Source: an uncultured Acidobacteriota bacterium
GTDB taxonomy: Bacteria > Acidobacteriota > Blastocatellia > Pyrinomonadales > Pyrinomonadaceae
Length of the DNA: 12,979 nt
Assembly (NCBI GenBank): GCA_946480545.1
Contig: CAMLKY010000013.1
Coordinates: 1-12,979, forward strand
Direction: 5' to 3'
The position numbers and the translations under genes were made by a program. Under the pieces are notes generated by a model, which saw nothing but the letters and a program-made list of their open reading frames with translations, made no database searches and had not been told where the DNA came from. Every line of letters begins with the position of its first letter. Within the stretch, counting starts at the first letter, position 1. Shown in pieces: positions 1 through 5,738 of this stretch.

Positions 1-224
1 TGCACCAGGTCGAGGGTCTCGGCGCCGAGCCGGCCCGCCTTGGCCCGGAGCTTCTTCGCCTGCCGGCGGATGGGCGCGGCGTCCTCCTTGAGCGACCGCT
101 GCGCCCAGGCGAGGAGATCGTTGACGCTCGAGTAGACGCCGCCCGTGTGTGGAGGGGATCGTATGGCGAAGCTGACCGTGACCGTCGTGGTGAAGTTGAG
201 CACGTCGACGACCACGGCGGACAT
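1..224 (-). CDS. Unidentified partial ORF in a GC-rich block
   Basis: A reading frame is open on the minus strand from an ATG at 224 through the window edge, about 74 codons, with no stop. Over 1-144 almost every codon ends in G or C (only one exception seen), and bases 1-120 are about 75% GC by hand count, against about 58% in a sampled piece of alaS. That third-position bias is what makes me think it is coding. The readable part contains HTGGVYSSVNDLLAWAQRS followed by an Ala/Lys/Arg-rich, probably helical stretch. I do not recognise a family. The upstream part (145-224) overlaps the start of the kinase fragment on the other strand, so the true start is uncertain. The block may come from a different genome, by transfer or by assembly chimera. 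Confidence 0.3.
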   Translation of the reverse strand, partial: MSAVVVDVLNFTTTVTVSFAIRSPPHTGGVYSSVNDLLAWAQRSLKEDAAPIRRQAKKLRAKAGRLGAETLDLV

Positions 225-576
225 CCTGCAAGCCGGTCTCGAAGCCGTTGCTTTTCGCTTTGCTGAGATACTCGATCAATTAAACAGCGTGGTCCGTGTT
301 CGGGATATCGTCGCATCCGGAGGGGCCCTTCGTAGTTCGCCCGTTTGGGCGCAGATCATAGCCGACGTGCTCGGGAAAGATCTGTTGATGAGTGATTCCG
401 AAGAAGCTTCGATGCATGGGGCCGTCCTACTTGTTCTCGAAACTGTTGAGGCGGTTAACGCTATCGACGGTCGGCCCGCGTTTTCGAAGACGATAAAGCC
501 GAATGTCGACAGATCACGCCTCTATCGCAATGCACGAAAACGCCATCAGGAAGCGTATCGATCTTTGATGAAGTGA
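163..576 (+). CDS. C-terminal fragment of FGGY-family carbohydrate kinase, probably gluconokinase
   Basis: FGGY kinases phosphorylate sugars or gluconate with ATP in the cytoplasm. Only the end of the second (FGGY_C) domain is here. The conserved part begins near base 214 with ADILQAGLEAVAFRFAEIL, continues with the nucleotide-pocket motif ASGGALRSSPVWAQIIADVLG, then EEASMHGAVLL, and ends in a basic helical tail. About 120 residues are recognisable, compared with roughly 500 in a complete enzyme. The frame upstream is blocked by a TAG at 133-135. The ATG at 163 is preceded by GGAGGGG five bases away, so this start looks usable, but the first 17 or so residues lie in the GC-rich block and do not look like kinase. 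The transketolase downstream favours gluconokinase over xylulokinase or glycerol kinase. The fragment is either a real remnant or the product of a misjoin around 200-220. Confidence 0.6.
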   Translation: MAKLTVTVVVKLSTSTTTADILQAGLEAVAFRFAEILDQLNSVVRVRDIVASGGALRSSPVWAQIIADVLGKDLLMSDSEEASMHGAVLLVLETVEAVNAIDGRPAFSKTIKPNVDRSRLYRNARKRHQEAYRSLMK

Positions 577-586
577 TCGCAGGCCG

Positions 587-724
587 GGGGCGACTTGAGT
601 GCATGCATCCTGCCTGCCTACCTGAGGGCGAAGCTCGAAAAAGCGATTAACTTGTCGAATCATTATCGATCGACGTCGCTGCCGCGACGTTACAGGCAGG
701 ATGCCTGCGCTCCAGTCGCGCCCC
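587..724. repeat. REP-like long inverted repeat
   Basis: The arms at 587-616 and 693-724 are imperfect inverted copies sharing the core GCATCCTGCCTG / CAGGCAGGATGC. Similarity extends outward through GACT..AGTC to GGGGC/GCCCC. Between them lies a perfect 7-bp stem (ACGTCGC at 673-679, GCGACGT at 684-690, loop TGCC). The element fills most of the gap between the kinase stop and the transketolase promoter. The arm text resembles REP/BIME-type dispersed repeats that I associate with acidobacterial genomes and RAYT transposases. The transcribed hairpin could also act as a terminator or mRNA stabiliser for the kinase transcript, although no T-run follows. Confidence 0.65.
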
Positions 725-760
725 AGGATGGCTCGGCCGTGGCAATCGCGCACTCGAGTT

Positions 761-789
761 TCGACTAATTTCCGGTATCAAACTATAAT
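761..789 (+). promoter_or_regulatory. Sigma70-type promoter for transketolase
   Basis: TATAAT, a perfect -10, lies at 784-789. TCGACT, four of six matches to TTGACA, lies at 761-766, leaving a 17-nt spacer. Transcription would start near 796, about 19 nt before the ATG at 815. The promoter sits just right of the REP-like palindrome, so transketolase appears to be transcribed separately from the kinase. Confidence 0.5.
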
Positions 790-814
790 CGCAGAAAACC
801 TCTTCGAAACTCTG

Positions 815-1591
815 ATGACAACCGCAACTCAACTCGTGAAAACCACCGATATCGATACTCTTTGCATCAACACGATCCGCACGCTTTCGCTTGATGCGGT
901 TCAAAAAGCGAACTCGGGACACCCGGGCCTGCCGCTCGGGATGGCACCGGCGGCGTACGTTCTTTGGACCCGTTTCATGCGGCACAACCCGAAGAATCCG
1001 AAGTGGTTCAACCGCGACCGTTTCCTTTTAAGCGCCGGCCACGGATCGATGCTGATCTATTCACTCCTTCACCTGACGGGTTACGACCTCTCGCTCGATG
1101 AGCTAAAGAATTTTCGCCAACTGCATTCCAAGACGCCCGGTCACCCGGAAAATATTCTGACGCCGGGTGTCGAGATCACGACCGGTCCGCTGGGTCAGGG
1201 ATTCGCCAACGGCGTCGGGATGGGAATCGCCCAGGCACACTTGTCCGCGAAGTTTAATCGGCCCGGGCACCCGGTGATCGATCACTACATCTACTGCATC
1301 TGCTCGGACGGCGATCTGATGGAAGGCGTGAGCTACGAATCGGCATCGCTCGCGGGTCATCTCAAGCTCGGGAATCTTATCTATCTCTACGACGACAATC
1401 AGATCACGATCGACGGACCGACGTCGCTGGCGTTTTCCGAAGACGTGACGAAGCGTTTCGAATCGTGCGGGTGGGATGTGTCGATCGTCGAGGACGGCAA
1501 CGATCTCGCGGCGATCGAAGACGCGCTCGACGAGCGGCCAGGGATCGTCGTTCTCCTTCAGAAGACGCGATCCGAAATGCGCAAGCTGTAA
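815..1591 (+). CDS. tkt: Transketolase, N-terminal half (frame broken by insertion)
   Basis: Transketolase moves two-carbon units between sugar phosphates in the non-oxidative pentose phosphate pathway, using thiamine diphosphate. Residues 1-237 from the ATG at 815 are a normal N-terminal domain, with [21 protein letters not shown] near residue 30, [33 protein letters not shown], and the TPP motif SDGDLMEG with the partner [10 protein letters not shown]. After the GCG codon at 1523-1525 the frame enters a 44-nt insertion, reads 21 unrelated residues and stops at TAA 1589-1591. I chose 815 because family similarity begins right after it. The ATG at 701 lies inside the REP-like repeat and upstream of the promoter. 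Removing the 44 nt gives one 677-residue protein, the normal family length. As it stands, this product lacks the pyrimidine-binding and C-terminal domains and should be inactive. Confidence 0.88.
   Translation: MTTATQLVKTTDIDTLCINTIRTLSLDAVQKANSGHPGLPLGMAPAAYVLWTRFMRHNPKNPKWFNRDRFLLSAGHGSMLIYSLLHLTGYDLSLDELKNFRQLHSKTPGHPENILTPGVEITTGPLGQGFANGVGMGIAQAHLSAKFNRPGHPVIDHYIYCICSDGDLMEGVSYESASLAGHLKLGNLIYLYDDNQITIDGPTSLAFSEDVTKRFESCGWDVSIVEDGNDLAAIEDALDERPGIVVLLQKTRSEMRKL
1517..1569. other. 44-nt insertion with 9-bp direct repeat splitting transketolase
   Basis: GAAGACGCG occurs at 1517-1525 and again at 1561-1569, exactly 44 nt apart. The first copy is read GAA-GAC-GCG in the upstream frame, and the second copy is read GAA-GAC-GCG in the downstream frame. 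Deleting one copy plus the 35 nt between them yields [18 protein letters not shown], which reads as an uninterrupted transketolase segment. The size is not a multiple of three, hence the frameshift. The 35-nt interior has no obvious copy elsewhere in the window. Confidence 0.8.
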
Positions 1592-2892
1592 CGGATAAGC
1601 CGTCGCTGATCCGCATCAAGACAATCATCGGATTCGGGATGCCAAAACAGGGAACTTCGAAAGCACACTCGGACGCACCCGGCGAAGACGCGGTAAAAGA
1701 GACGAAACGCAATCTCGACTGGCCGGAAAACAAGTCATTCTTCATACCTAAGGACGTTCTCGCGCATTTCCGCACGGCAGTGAAGCGTGGGGCGCAGCTT
1801 GAAAAAACCTGGGAAGCGGCGGTGAAAGAATACTCGAAGGCGTTTCCTGATCTGGGCAAGACATTGAAACAGACACGTGCCGGACAGTTGCCCGATGGCT
1901 GGGAGAAAGCTCTGCCGAAATTCGATGATGTCGAAGCAAAAGCGACGCGTGCGTACAGCGGCGATGTCATCAACGCGATCGCAGATACGATCCCGCAGAT
2001 GATCGGAGGGTCGGGCGATCTCACGCCGTCGAACAACACGTACATCAAATCGTCCGCCGATATGCAGGCCGACCGTTACGCGAATCGCAACATCCATTTC
2101 GGTATCCGCGAGCACGCGATGGGATCGACGATGAACGGAATGGCCCTCTACGGCAGCGTTATCCCGTTCGGCGGAACTTTCCAGACGTTTTCGGACTATA
2201 TGCGTCCGGCGATCCGGCTCGCGGCGTTGTCGCAGATCCAGGTCGTGTTCGTTTACACGCACGATTCGATCGGACTAGGCGAGGATGGTCCTACGCATCA
2301 GTCGGTCGAGCATCTCGCCGCGTTGCGTGCTATCCCTAACCTGGCCCTGATCCGCCCGTGTGACGCACATGAGGTGCGCGAGGCGTGGCGTGCTGCGCTG
2401 CTGCGCACGGACGCTCCGACGGCATTCGCGCTATCGCGTCAGAAAGTAGCGTTGATCGACAGAAAGAAATTCGCCGATGCACGCGGACTGCACAAAGGCG
2501 GTTATGTTTTGGCCGAGGCCGAATCGAAGGCGGGTCGTGCTGTCACGCCGAAGCTCATACTGATCGCGACTGGTTCCGAAGTCGGCCTCGCGATCGAGGC
2601 CCGCGCTCGGTTGAATCGTTCGGGAACTCCAACCCGAGTAGTCTCGATGCCCTGCTGGGAGTTCTTCGACGAGCAGAACGCGAAGTACAAAGAGTCGGTT
2701 TTACCGTCACGAGTCAAAGCTCGCCTTGCGATCGAGGCGGGTGTATCACTCGGCTGGTCGAAGTACGTAGGCGACGCCGGCGACACCCTCAGCGTCGACC
2801 GCTTCGGTGCATCCGCTCCCGCGGAAGATGTCTTTCGTGACTATGGTTTCACCGTTGAAAACGTGGTCAAGAAGGCGAAGAAATTAATTTAG
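1561..2892 (+). CDS. tkt: Transketolase, C-terminal two thirds (frame broken by insertion)
   Basis: This is the rest of the transketolase read in the other frame, beginning [26 protein letters not shown] and continuing without interruption to TAG/TAA-type termination at 2892. It holds the pyrimidine-binding domain: [19 protein letters not shown] carries the catalytic Glu that activates thiamine diphosphate, followed by [18 protein letters not shown] and [18 protein letters not shown] with the active-site His. The C-terminal domain contains [14 protein letters not shown] and ends [19 protein letters not shown]. The frame stays open back to about 1465 (GTG), but the residues before 1561 are out-of-frame noise. 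If translated independently, an ATG at 1639 is the first plausible start, and I see no good ribosome site for it. Gene length after joining is normal, so the lesion is recent or artefactual, because nothing else has decayed. Confidence 0.88.
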   Translation, partial: EDAIRNAQAVTDKPSLIRIKTIIGFGMPKQGTSKAHSDAPGEDAVKETKRNLDWPENKSFFIPKDVLAHFRTAVKRGAQLEKTWEAAVKEYSKAFPDLGKTLKQTRAGQLPDGWEKALPKFDDVEAKATRAYSGDVINAIADTIPQMIGGSGDLTPSNNTYIKSSADMQADRYANRNIHFGIREHAMGSTMNGMALYGSVIPFGGTFQTFSDYMRPAIRLAALSQIQVVFVYTHDSIGLGEDGPTHQSVEHLAALRAIPNLALIRPCDAHEVREAWRAALLRTDAPTAFALSRQKVALIDRKKFADARGLHKGGYVLAEAESKAGRAVTPKLILIATGSEVGLAIEARARLNRSGTPTRVVSMPCWEFFDEQNAKYKESVLPSRVKARLAIEAGVSLGWSKYVGDAGDTLSVDRFGASAPAEDVFRDYGFTVENVVKKAKKLI

Positions 2893-2916
2893 TAACTTTG
2901 TTCGGAAGCGACCCTG

Positions 2917-2983
2917 AATCCGTGTCTTCGGTGTGCTCCGTGGTTAGAAGATCTAAACCACTGAACACACGGAATGCACGGAT
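2917..2983. repeat. Palindromic element with CGTG core, type A
   Basis: The left arm at 2917-2946 (AATCCGTGTCTTCGGTGTGC then TCCGTGGTTA) pairs imperfectly with the right arm 2954-2982 (TAAACCACTGAACACACGG then AATGCACGGAT) around a short AGAAGATC centre. It fills the gap between transketolase and the PLP enzyme. The arm pattern (CCGTG..GTGTG..CGTGGTT) resembles the element at 7457-7540. It may fold in RNA and limit read-through, but I see no run of T after it. Confidence 0.65.
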
Positions 2984-3007
2984 CAAGTGTTTCTCGTGGC
3001 GTCGGTT

Positions 3008-4114
3008 ATGAACCTATACGAAGTGCGAACGCCATCTCTGGTTCTCGACCTCGATCGTGTCCGTCGCAACGCGGGGCGGATGAGCGACATGGCGCGTCGT
3101 AATGCGGTTCGTCTGCGACCGCATATCAAGACTCACAAGTGCATTGAAGTGGCACATATCCAGACTGGCGGGCATGGCCGTGCGATCACGGTCTCGACGC
3201 TGGCCGAGGCGCGTGCGTTTGCGGCGAACGGCTTCAGTGATATCACGTATGCTGTGCCGATCGAGCGTGGGAAGTTCGAGGACGCTATCGAGATCTCGCG
3301 AGGCGGGGTGAAGTTGAATGTGCTGACAGACGACGCCGACACGGTACTCGCCCTGGATGAGGCGGCCGGAAAGGCAGGTGTTAGACTCGAGGTCTTTCTC
3401 AAGATCGATTGTGGCACGCATCGGGTCGGCGTCGAGCCTGAGACTGATGATGCTGCCGCCATACCGCGGATCATCAACGACGCTAAGAATCTCAACTTCG
3501 CCGGGATCCTCACGCACGCCGGGCATTCGTACGATGTCAAAACTAAGGATGACATTTTGAAGGTCGCCCGCTACGAGCGTGACGTAATGGTGGCTCTCGC
3601 CCAGAAACTCCGCGCCGACGGCATCGAAGTCCCGACCGTCAGTATCGGCTCGACGCCGACAATGTCTACCGTCGATCACCTCGATGGTATCGACGAGATC
3701 CGGCCGGGAAATTACATCTTCTTCGACAATTTTCAGGCGACATTGGGTAGCTGCGCGTTCGAGGACACCGCGCTTACGGTTCTTGCGGCGGTGATCCACA
3801 CAGGCGAGAAGCGCATGGTTATCGACGCCGGTGCGATAGCACTGTCGAAAGATCGTGGCCCGGTCGGTATCGATCCCGGCTGCGGTTACGGTAGAGTTCT
3901 CGATCTCGAAGGAAATGACACAGGGCTGCGTGTGACCGGCTTGTCGCAGGAGCACGGCGAGATCACCGGTGAGGGTTCGGATCGTTTCAAAGTCGGCGAT
4001 CGCGTTCGCATTCTCGCCAATCATTCCTGCCTGACGGCCGCACAGCACTCGCATTACAACGTCATTGACGATGGCAGGATCGTTGACCGATGGGAGATCC
4101 ATCGCGGCTGGTAG
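3008..4114 (+). CDS. PLP-dependent D-serine dehydratase / D-threonine aldolase family enzyme
   Basis: This 368-residue protein has the alanine-racemase-like N-terminal barrel and the D-serine dehydratase-like C-terminal domain. RPHIKTHK at residues 37-44 carries the expected PLP lysine (Lys41 most likely). FLKIDCGTHRVGVE, THAGHSY, VSIGSTPT and IRPGNYIFFD follow in the family order. Near the end NHSC at 338-341 gives the His-x-Cys pair (His339, Cys341) that binds zinc in eukaryotic-type D-serine dehydratases. The enzyme probably cleaves or deaminates a D-3-hydroxyamino acid in the cytoplasm. D-serine dehydratase, D-threonine aldolase and D-threo-3-hydroxyaspartate dehydratase cannot be told apart by eye. 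I prefer the ATG at 3008, since similarity starts with EVRTPSLVLDLD directly after it; a GTG at 2987 is in frame. No partner gene suggests the substrate. Confidence 0.85.
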   Translation: MNLYEVRTPSLVLDLDRVRRNAGRMSDMARRNAVRLRPHIKTHKCIEVAHIQTGGHGRAITVSTLAEARAFAANGFSDITYAVPIERGKFEDAIEISRGGVKLNVLTDDADTVLALDEAAGKAGVRLEVFLKIDCGTHRVGVEPETDDAAAIPRIINDAKNLNFAGILTHAGHSYDVKTKDDILKVARYERDVMVALAQKLRADGIEVPTVSIGSTPTMSTVDHLDGIDEIRPGNYIFFDNFQATLGSCAFEDTALTVLAAVIHTGEKRMVIDAGAIALSKDRGPVGIDPGCGYGRVLDLEGNDTGLRVTGLSQEHGEITGEGSDRFKVGDRVRILANHSCLTAAQHSHYNVIDDGRIVDRWEIHRGW

Positions 4115-4129
4115 ATTGCGATTTATTTA

Positions 4130-4247
4130 TGCCGCGACTGTTTTTCAACGCGGATTGGCGTATTCAAGCGGATAAGACCGATCTGAAAACGATCAGATCC
4201 GTATCGTCCGCCTCATCCGCACGATCCGCGTTCAAAAAGGCGCGGCA
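4130..4247. repeat. About 118-bp palindromic element, CGCGGAT type
   Basis: The left arm 4130-4185 and right arm 4194-4247 are imperfect reverse complements across most of their length. The matched blocks include TGCCGCG/CGCGGCA, CAACGCGGAT/ATCCGCGTTC, GCGGAT/GTCCGC and GATCTG/CAGATC, with a short loop AAAACGAT. It fills the space between the convergent PLP enzyme and KTSC-like gene. Convergent placement fits a bidirectional terminator role, but its length and internal repeats suggest a dispersed MITE-like element. Confidence 0.65.
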
Positions 4248-4259
4248 GTCTCGAGACTA

Positions 4260-4484
4260 TCAAAGCTTTTCAGCAAACAGTCCGCGAACATTCCGGTTGA
4301 TGTACGTTGCCAATCCATGTCCTTCGAGCGCCAATACCTTCATCTCTTCCACATGTTCGCGACCGGTCGTATCATAGTCGTAAACATATTTGCCGCCGTG
4401 TTTGAATTCGACGATGATCGCCTCGCGCTGGATCTCATAGGCGCTAACGCCTGATTTGCCGTTCGTGTTTCCGTAGGGAGTCAT
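4260..4484 (-). CDS. KTSC-like domain small protein
   Basis: A 74-residue protein starts at the ATG at 4484; a TTG at 4496 would add four residues. The core AIIVEFKHGGKYVYDYDTTG followed by HVEEMKVLALEGHGLATYINRNVRG resembles the KTSC domain pattern of a hydrophobic strand, a G-x-Y-x-Y turn and a C-terminal helix ending in a conserved N-R segment. The molecular role of KTSC proteins is unclear, with a possible nucleic-acid link in some family members. The start lies 18 nt after the stop of the DUF1772-like gene on the same strand, so the two could be cotranscribed from the promoter at 5001-5029. Family assignment is from pattern only. Confidence 0.65.
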   Translation of the reverse strand: MTPYGNTNGKSGVSAYEIQREAIIVEFKHGGKYVYDYDTTGREHVEEMKVLALEGHGLATYINRNVRGLFAEKL

Positions 4485-4502
4485 ACTTGAATACAAGGAG
4501 GA

Positions 4503-4976
4503 TTACTCCGGAGATAAATCTCGAGCGGCGAGTAAAGCGGACGCCACAGCTAAGAAAAGCCCGACAAGATCTACAACGAGGCGTATTGAGTGAAAAATGT
4601 ACCAACGCCAGGCCACGTCAAACCAATCGGCCGGCGGCGAAGCTACACTCCATGTATCCATCAGATCCAGCAAGGGAATGTTTCCGAAGCGTGTGATCAT
4701 TGCTCCGATCAGAAAGAATGCGCCGGCGCCCGCCAGCAAGAACGCGACGCGCCGCATTGCACGAAAATACAGAGCTGCCGCGAGAAAGCAGAGAACGGTC
4801 GTCGCGATGAGCATGCCAAACAGAGGCGTCCCGATGTGATGGATCGCGTACTGTATTTTCTGGGTATAGAATGATGCGTCTACACCGGTGGGATTATAAT
4901 CAAACGAAACAACATATTGGCCGCCAGTTATGATCCCGGCCGCGCAGACAGCGAGAAAATGAATAATTCTACGCAT
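4503..4976 (-). CDS. DUF1772-like integral membrane protein
   Basis: This 157-residue protein has about four hydrophobic segments: a signal-like N-terminus (IIHFLAVCAAGIITGGQYV), then TPLFGMLIATTVLCFLAAALYF, VAFLLAGAGAFFLIGAMITRFG and a C-terminal LVVDLVGLFLAVASALLAA. The internal pattern RFGNIPLLDLMDTWS and the W-x-x-YIFHSIR segment match the DUF1772 (anthrone-oxygenase-like) layout as I remember it. The function of most bacterial members is unknown. The same frame stays open upstream to 5465, but that extension lies antisense to the DinB gene. The ATG at 4976 is the best start because the membrane segment begins there and the promoter at 5001-5029 places the transcript start just before it. 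Confidence 0.75.
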   Translation of the reverse strand: MRRIIHFLAVCAAGIITGGQYVVSFDYNPTGVDASFYTQKIQYAIHHIGTPLFGMLIATTVLCFLAAALYFRAMRRVAFLLAGAGAFFLIGAMITRFGNIPLLDLMDTWSVASPPADWFDVAWRWYIFHSIRLVVDLVGLFLAVASALLAARDLSPE

Positions 4977-5000
4977 CACGATCGTCTGTAGAGTTCGAAC

Positions 5001-5029
5001 ATTATCGAATCGTGATACGACTAAGTCAA
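5001..5029 (-). promoter_or_regulatory. Promoter for the DUF1772-KTSC pair
   Basis: On the minus strand TTGACT (5029-5024) and GATAAT (5006-5001) are separated by exactly 17 nt, both five of six matches to the sigma70 consensus. Transcription would start near 4994, about 18 nt before the ATG at 4976. An inverted repeat TTCGA (4994-4998) / TCGAA (5005-5009) overlaps the -10 and start point and could be an operator. Confidence 0.55.
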
Positions 5030-5042
5030 TAAAGGGAATACG

Positions 5043-5531
5043 ATGAGTGTCAAAACTACCTTGATCAGGCAATTCACGAAATGCTACGACGAGAATGGTT
5101 GGTTCGTCGGGACTCGGAATGCGATCGCAAACGTTACCGCTGAGCAGGCCGAATGGAAACCCGACGGTGCTGACAATTCGATCCGCGAGATAATCCAACA
5201 TCTCAACTACTACACCATCGACTACCTCGAACGGTTCAAAGGGAACGACTACGAGTACAAGATCGCCGACAATGACGAGACTTTCGACAAAGGCGAGACC
5301 GATACTTGGGAAACCGAGGCAGCCCGGTTCGACGCGATCATGACCGAATGGCGCGAGCTGCTTCAGCAGGCCGACGATGCAAAGTTCGAAGAGATCGCTC
5401 CACCGCACGAGCATCGGAAATGGCGTGACCTCCTGGCCGACATGATCGCCCACACGGCTCACCACGGCGGGCAGATCGTGCTATTGCGAAAACTGCAGGG
5501 AAGTTGGGATCCGGGTGGTGGAGTTGCATGA
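5043..5531 (+). CDS. DinB-family four-helix metal-binding protein
   Basis: This 162-residue protein has the DinB/YfiT fold signature. Helix 2 contains SIREIIQHLNYY with His53, and the last helix contains HTAHHGGQIVLLRKL, giving His137 and His141 in an H-x3-H spacing. Together these make the typical three-histidine divalent metal site. The family includes thiol-dependent transferases and DNA-damage-inducible proteins of unknown activity, so the substrate cannot be named. AAAGGGA about six bases before the ATG is a reasonable ribosome site. The gene diverges from the DUF1772-like gene across a 66-bp gap, so the two could share regulation. The protein is cytoplasmic with no signal peptide. Confidence 0.85.
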   Translation: MSVKTTLIRQFTKCYDENGWFVGTRNAIANVTAEQAEWKPDGADNSIREIIQHLNYYTIDYLERFKGNDYEYKIADNDETFDKGETDTWETEAARFDAIMTEWRELLQQADDAKFEEIAPPHEHRKWRDLLADMIAHTAHHGGQIVLLRKLQGSWDPGGGVA

Positions 5532-5550
5532 CGGCTTGTCGTGGCGAGCG

Positions 5551-5726
5551 GTCGCGTAGCGACTCGGTTGAATTTAGCCGTGGCCTTCAGGCCACGGTAG
5601 CCGGCAAAGGACCCTTGCTGCGTCAGCGGCAATTGATGAGCCTGCGGTCGCTAGGCGACGCGAATGGTTTTCTGTCTACCCGTGGCCTGAAAGCCACGGC
5701 TAAACTCATATCGCCGCTAACGCGGC
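5551..5726. repeat. REP-like cluster between DinB and serine hydrolase
   Basis: Several dyads are packed together. A 25-nt inverted pair at 5573-5597 and 5680-5704, with core GCCGTGGCCT, has one mismatch, and each arm is itself a hairpin (GTGGCCT..AGGCCAC). GTCGC-GTA-GCGAC occupies 5551-5563. A related GTCGC..GCGAC stem is at 5647-5659, and GCCGC-TAAC-GCGGC at 5713-5726. The cluster occupies nearly the whole 207-bp gap between two convergent genes. It has the form of a bacterial interspersed mosaic element and could also block convergent transcription. Confidence 0.7.
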
Positions 5727-5738
5727 TTCATCATTCGT

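Noticed and set aside
701..814. Earlier ATG for transketolase at 701
   Set aside because: It lies inside the REP-like arm and upstream of the TATAAT promoter; family similarity starts after 815.
577..814. tRNA or small RNA gene in the gap before transketolase
   Set aside because: No cloverleaf or CCA end is visible; the pairing is explained by the REP-like palindrome.
3014..4102. A 362-codon open frame antisense to the PLP enzyme
   Set aside because: It mirrors a strongly conserved enzyme on the plus strand, has Arg/Asp-rich noise composition and no recognisable domain.
4977..5465. N-terminal extension of the DUF1772-like frame to 320 residues
   Set aside because: The extension is antisense to DinB, upstream of the mapped-looking promoter, and not like the family.
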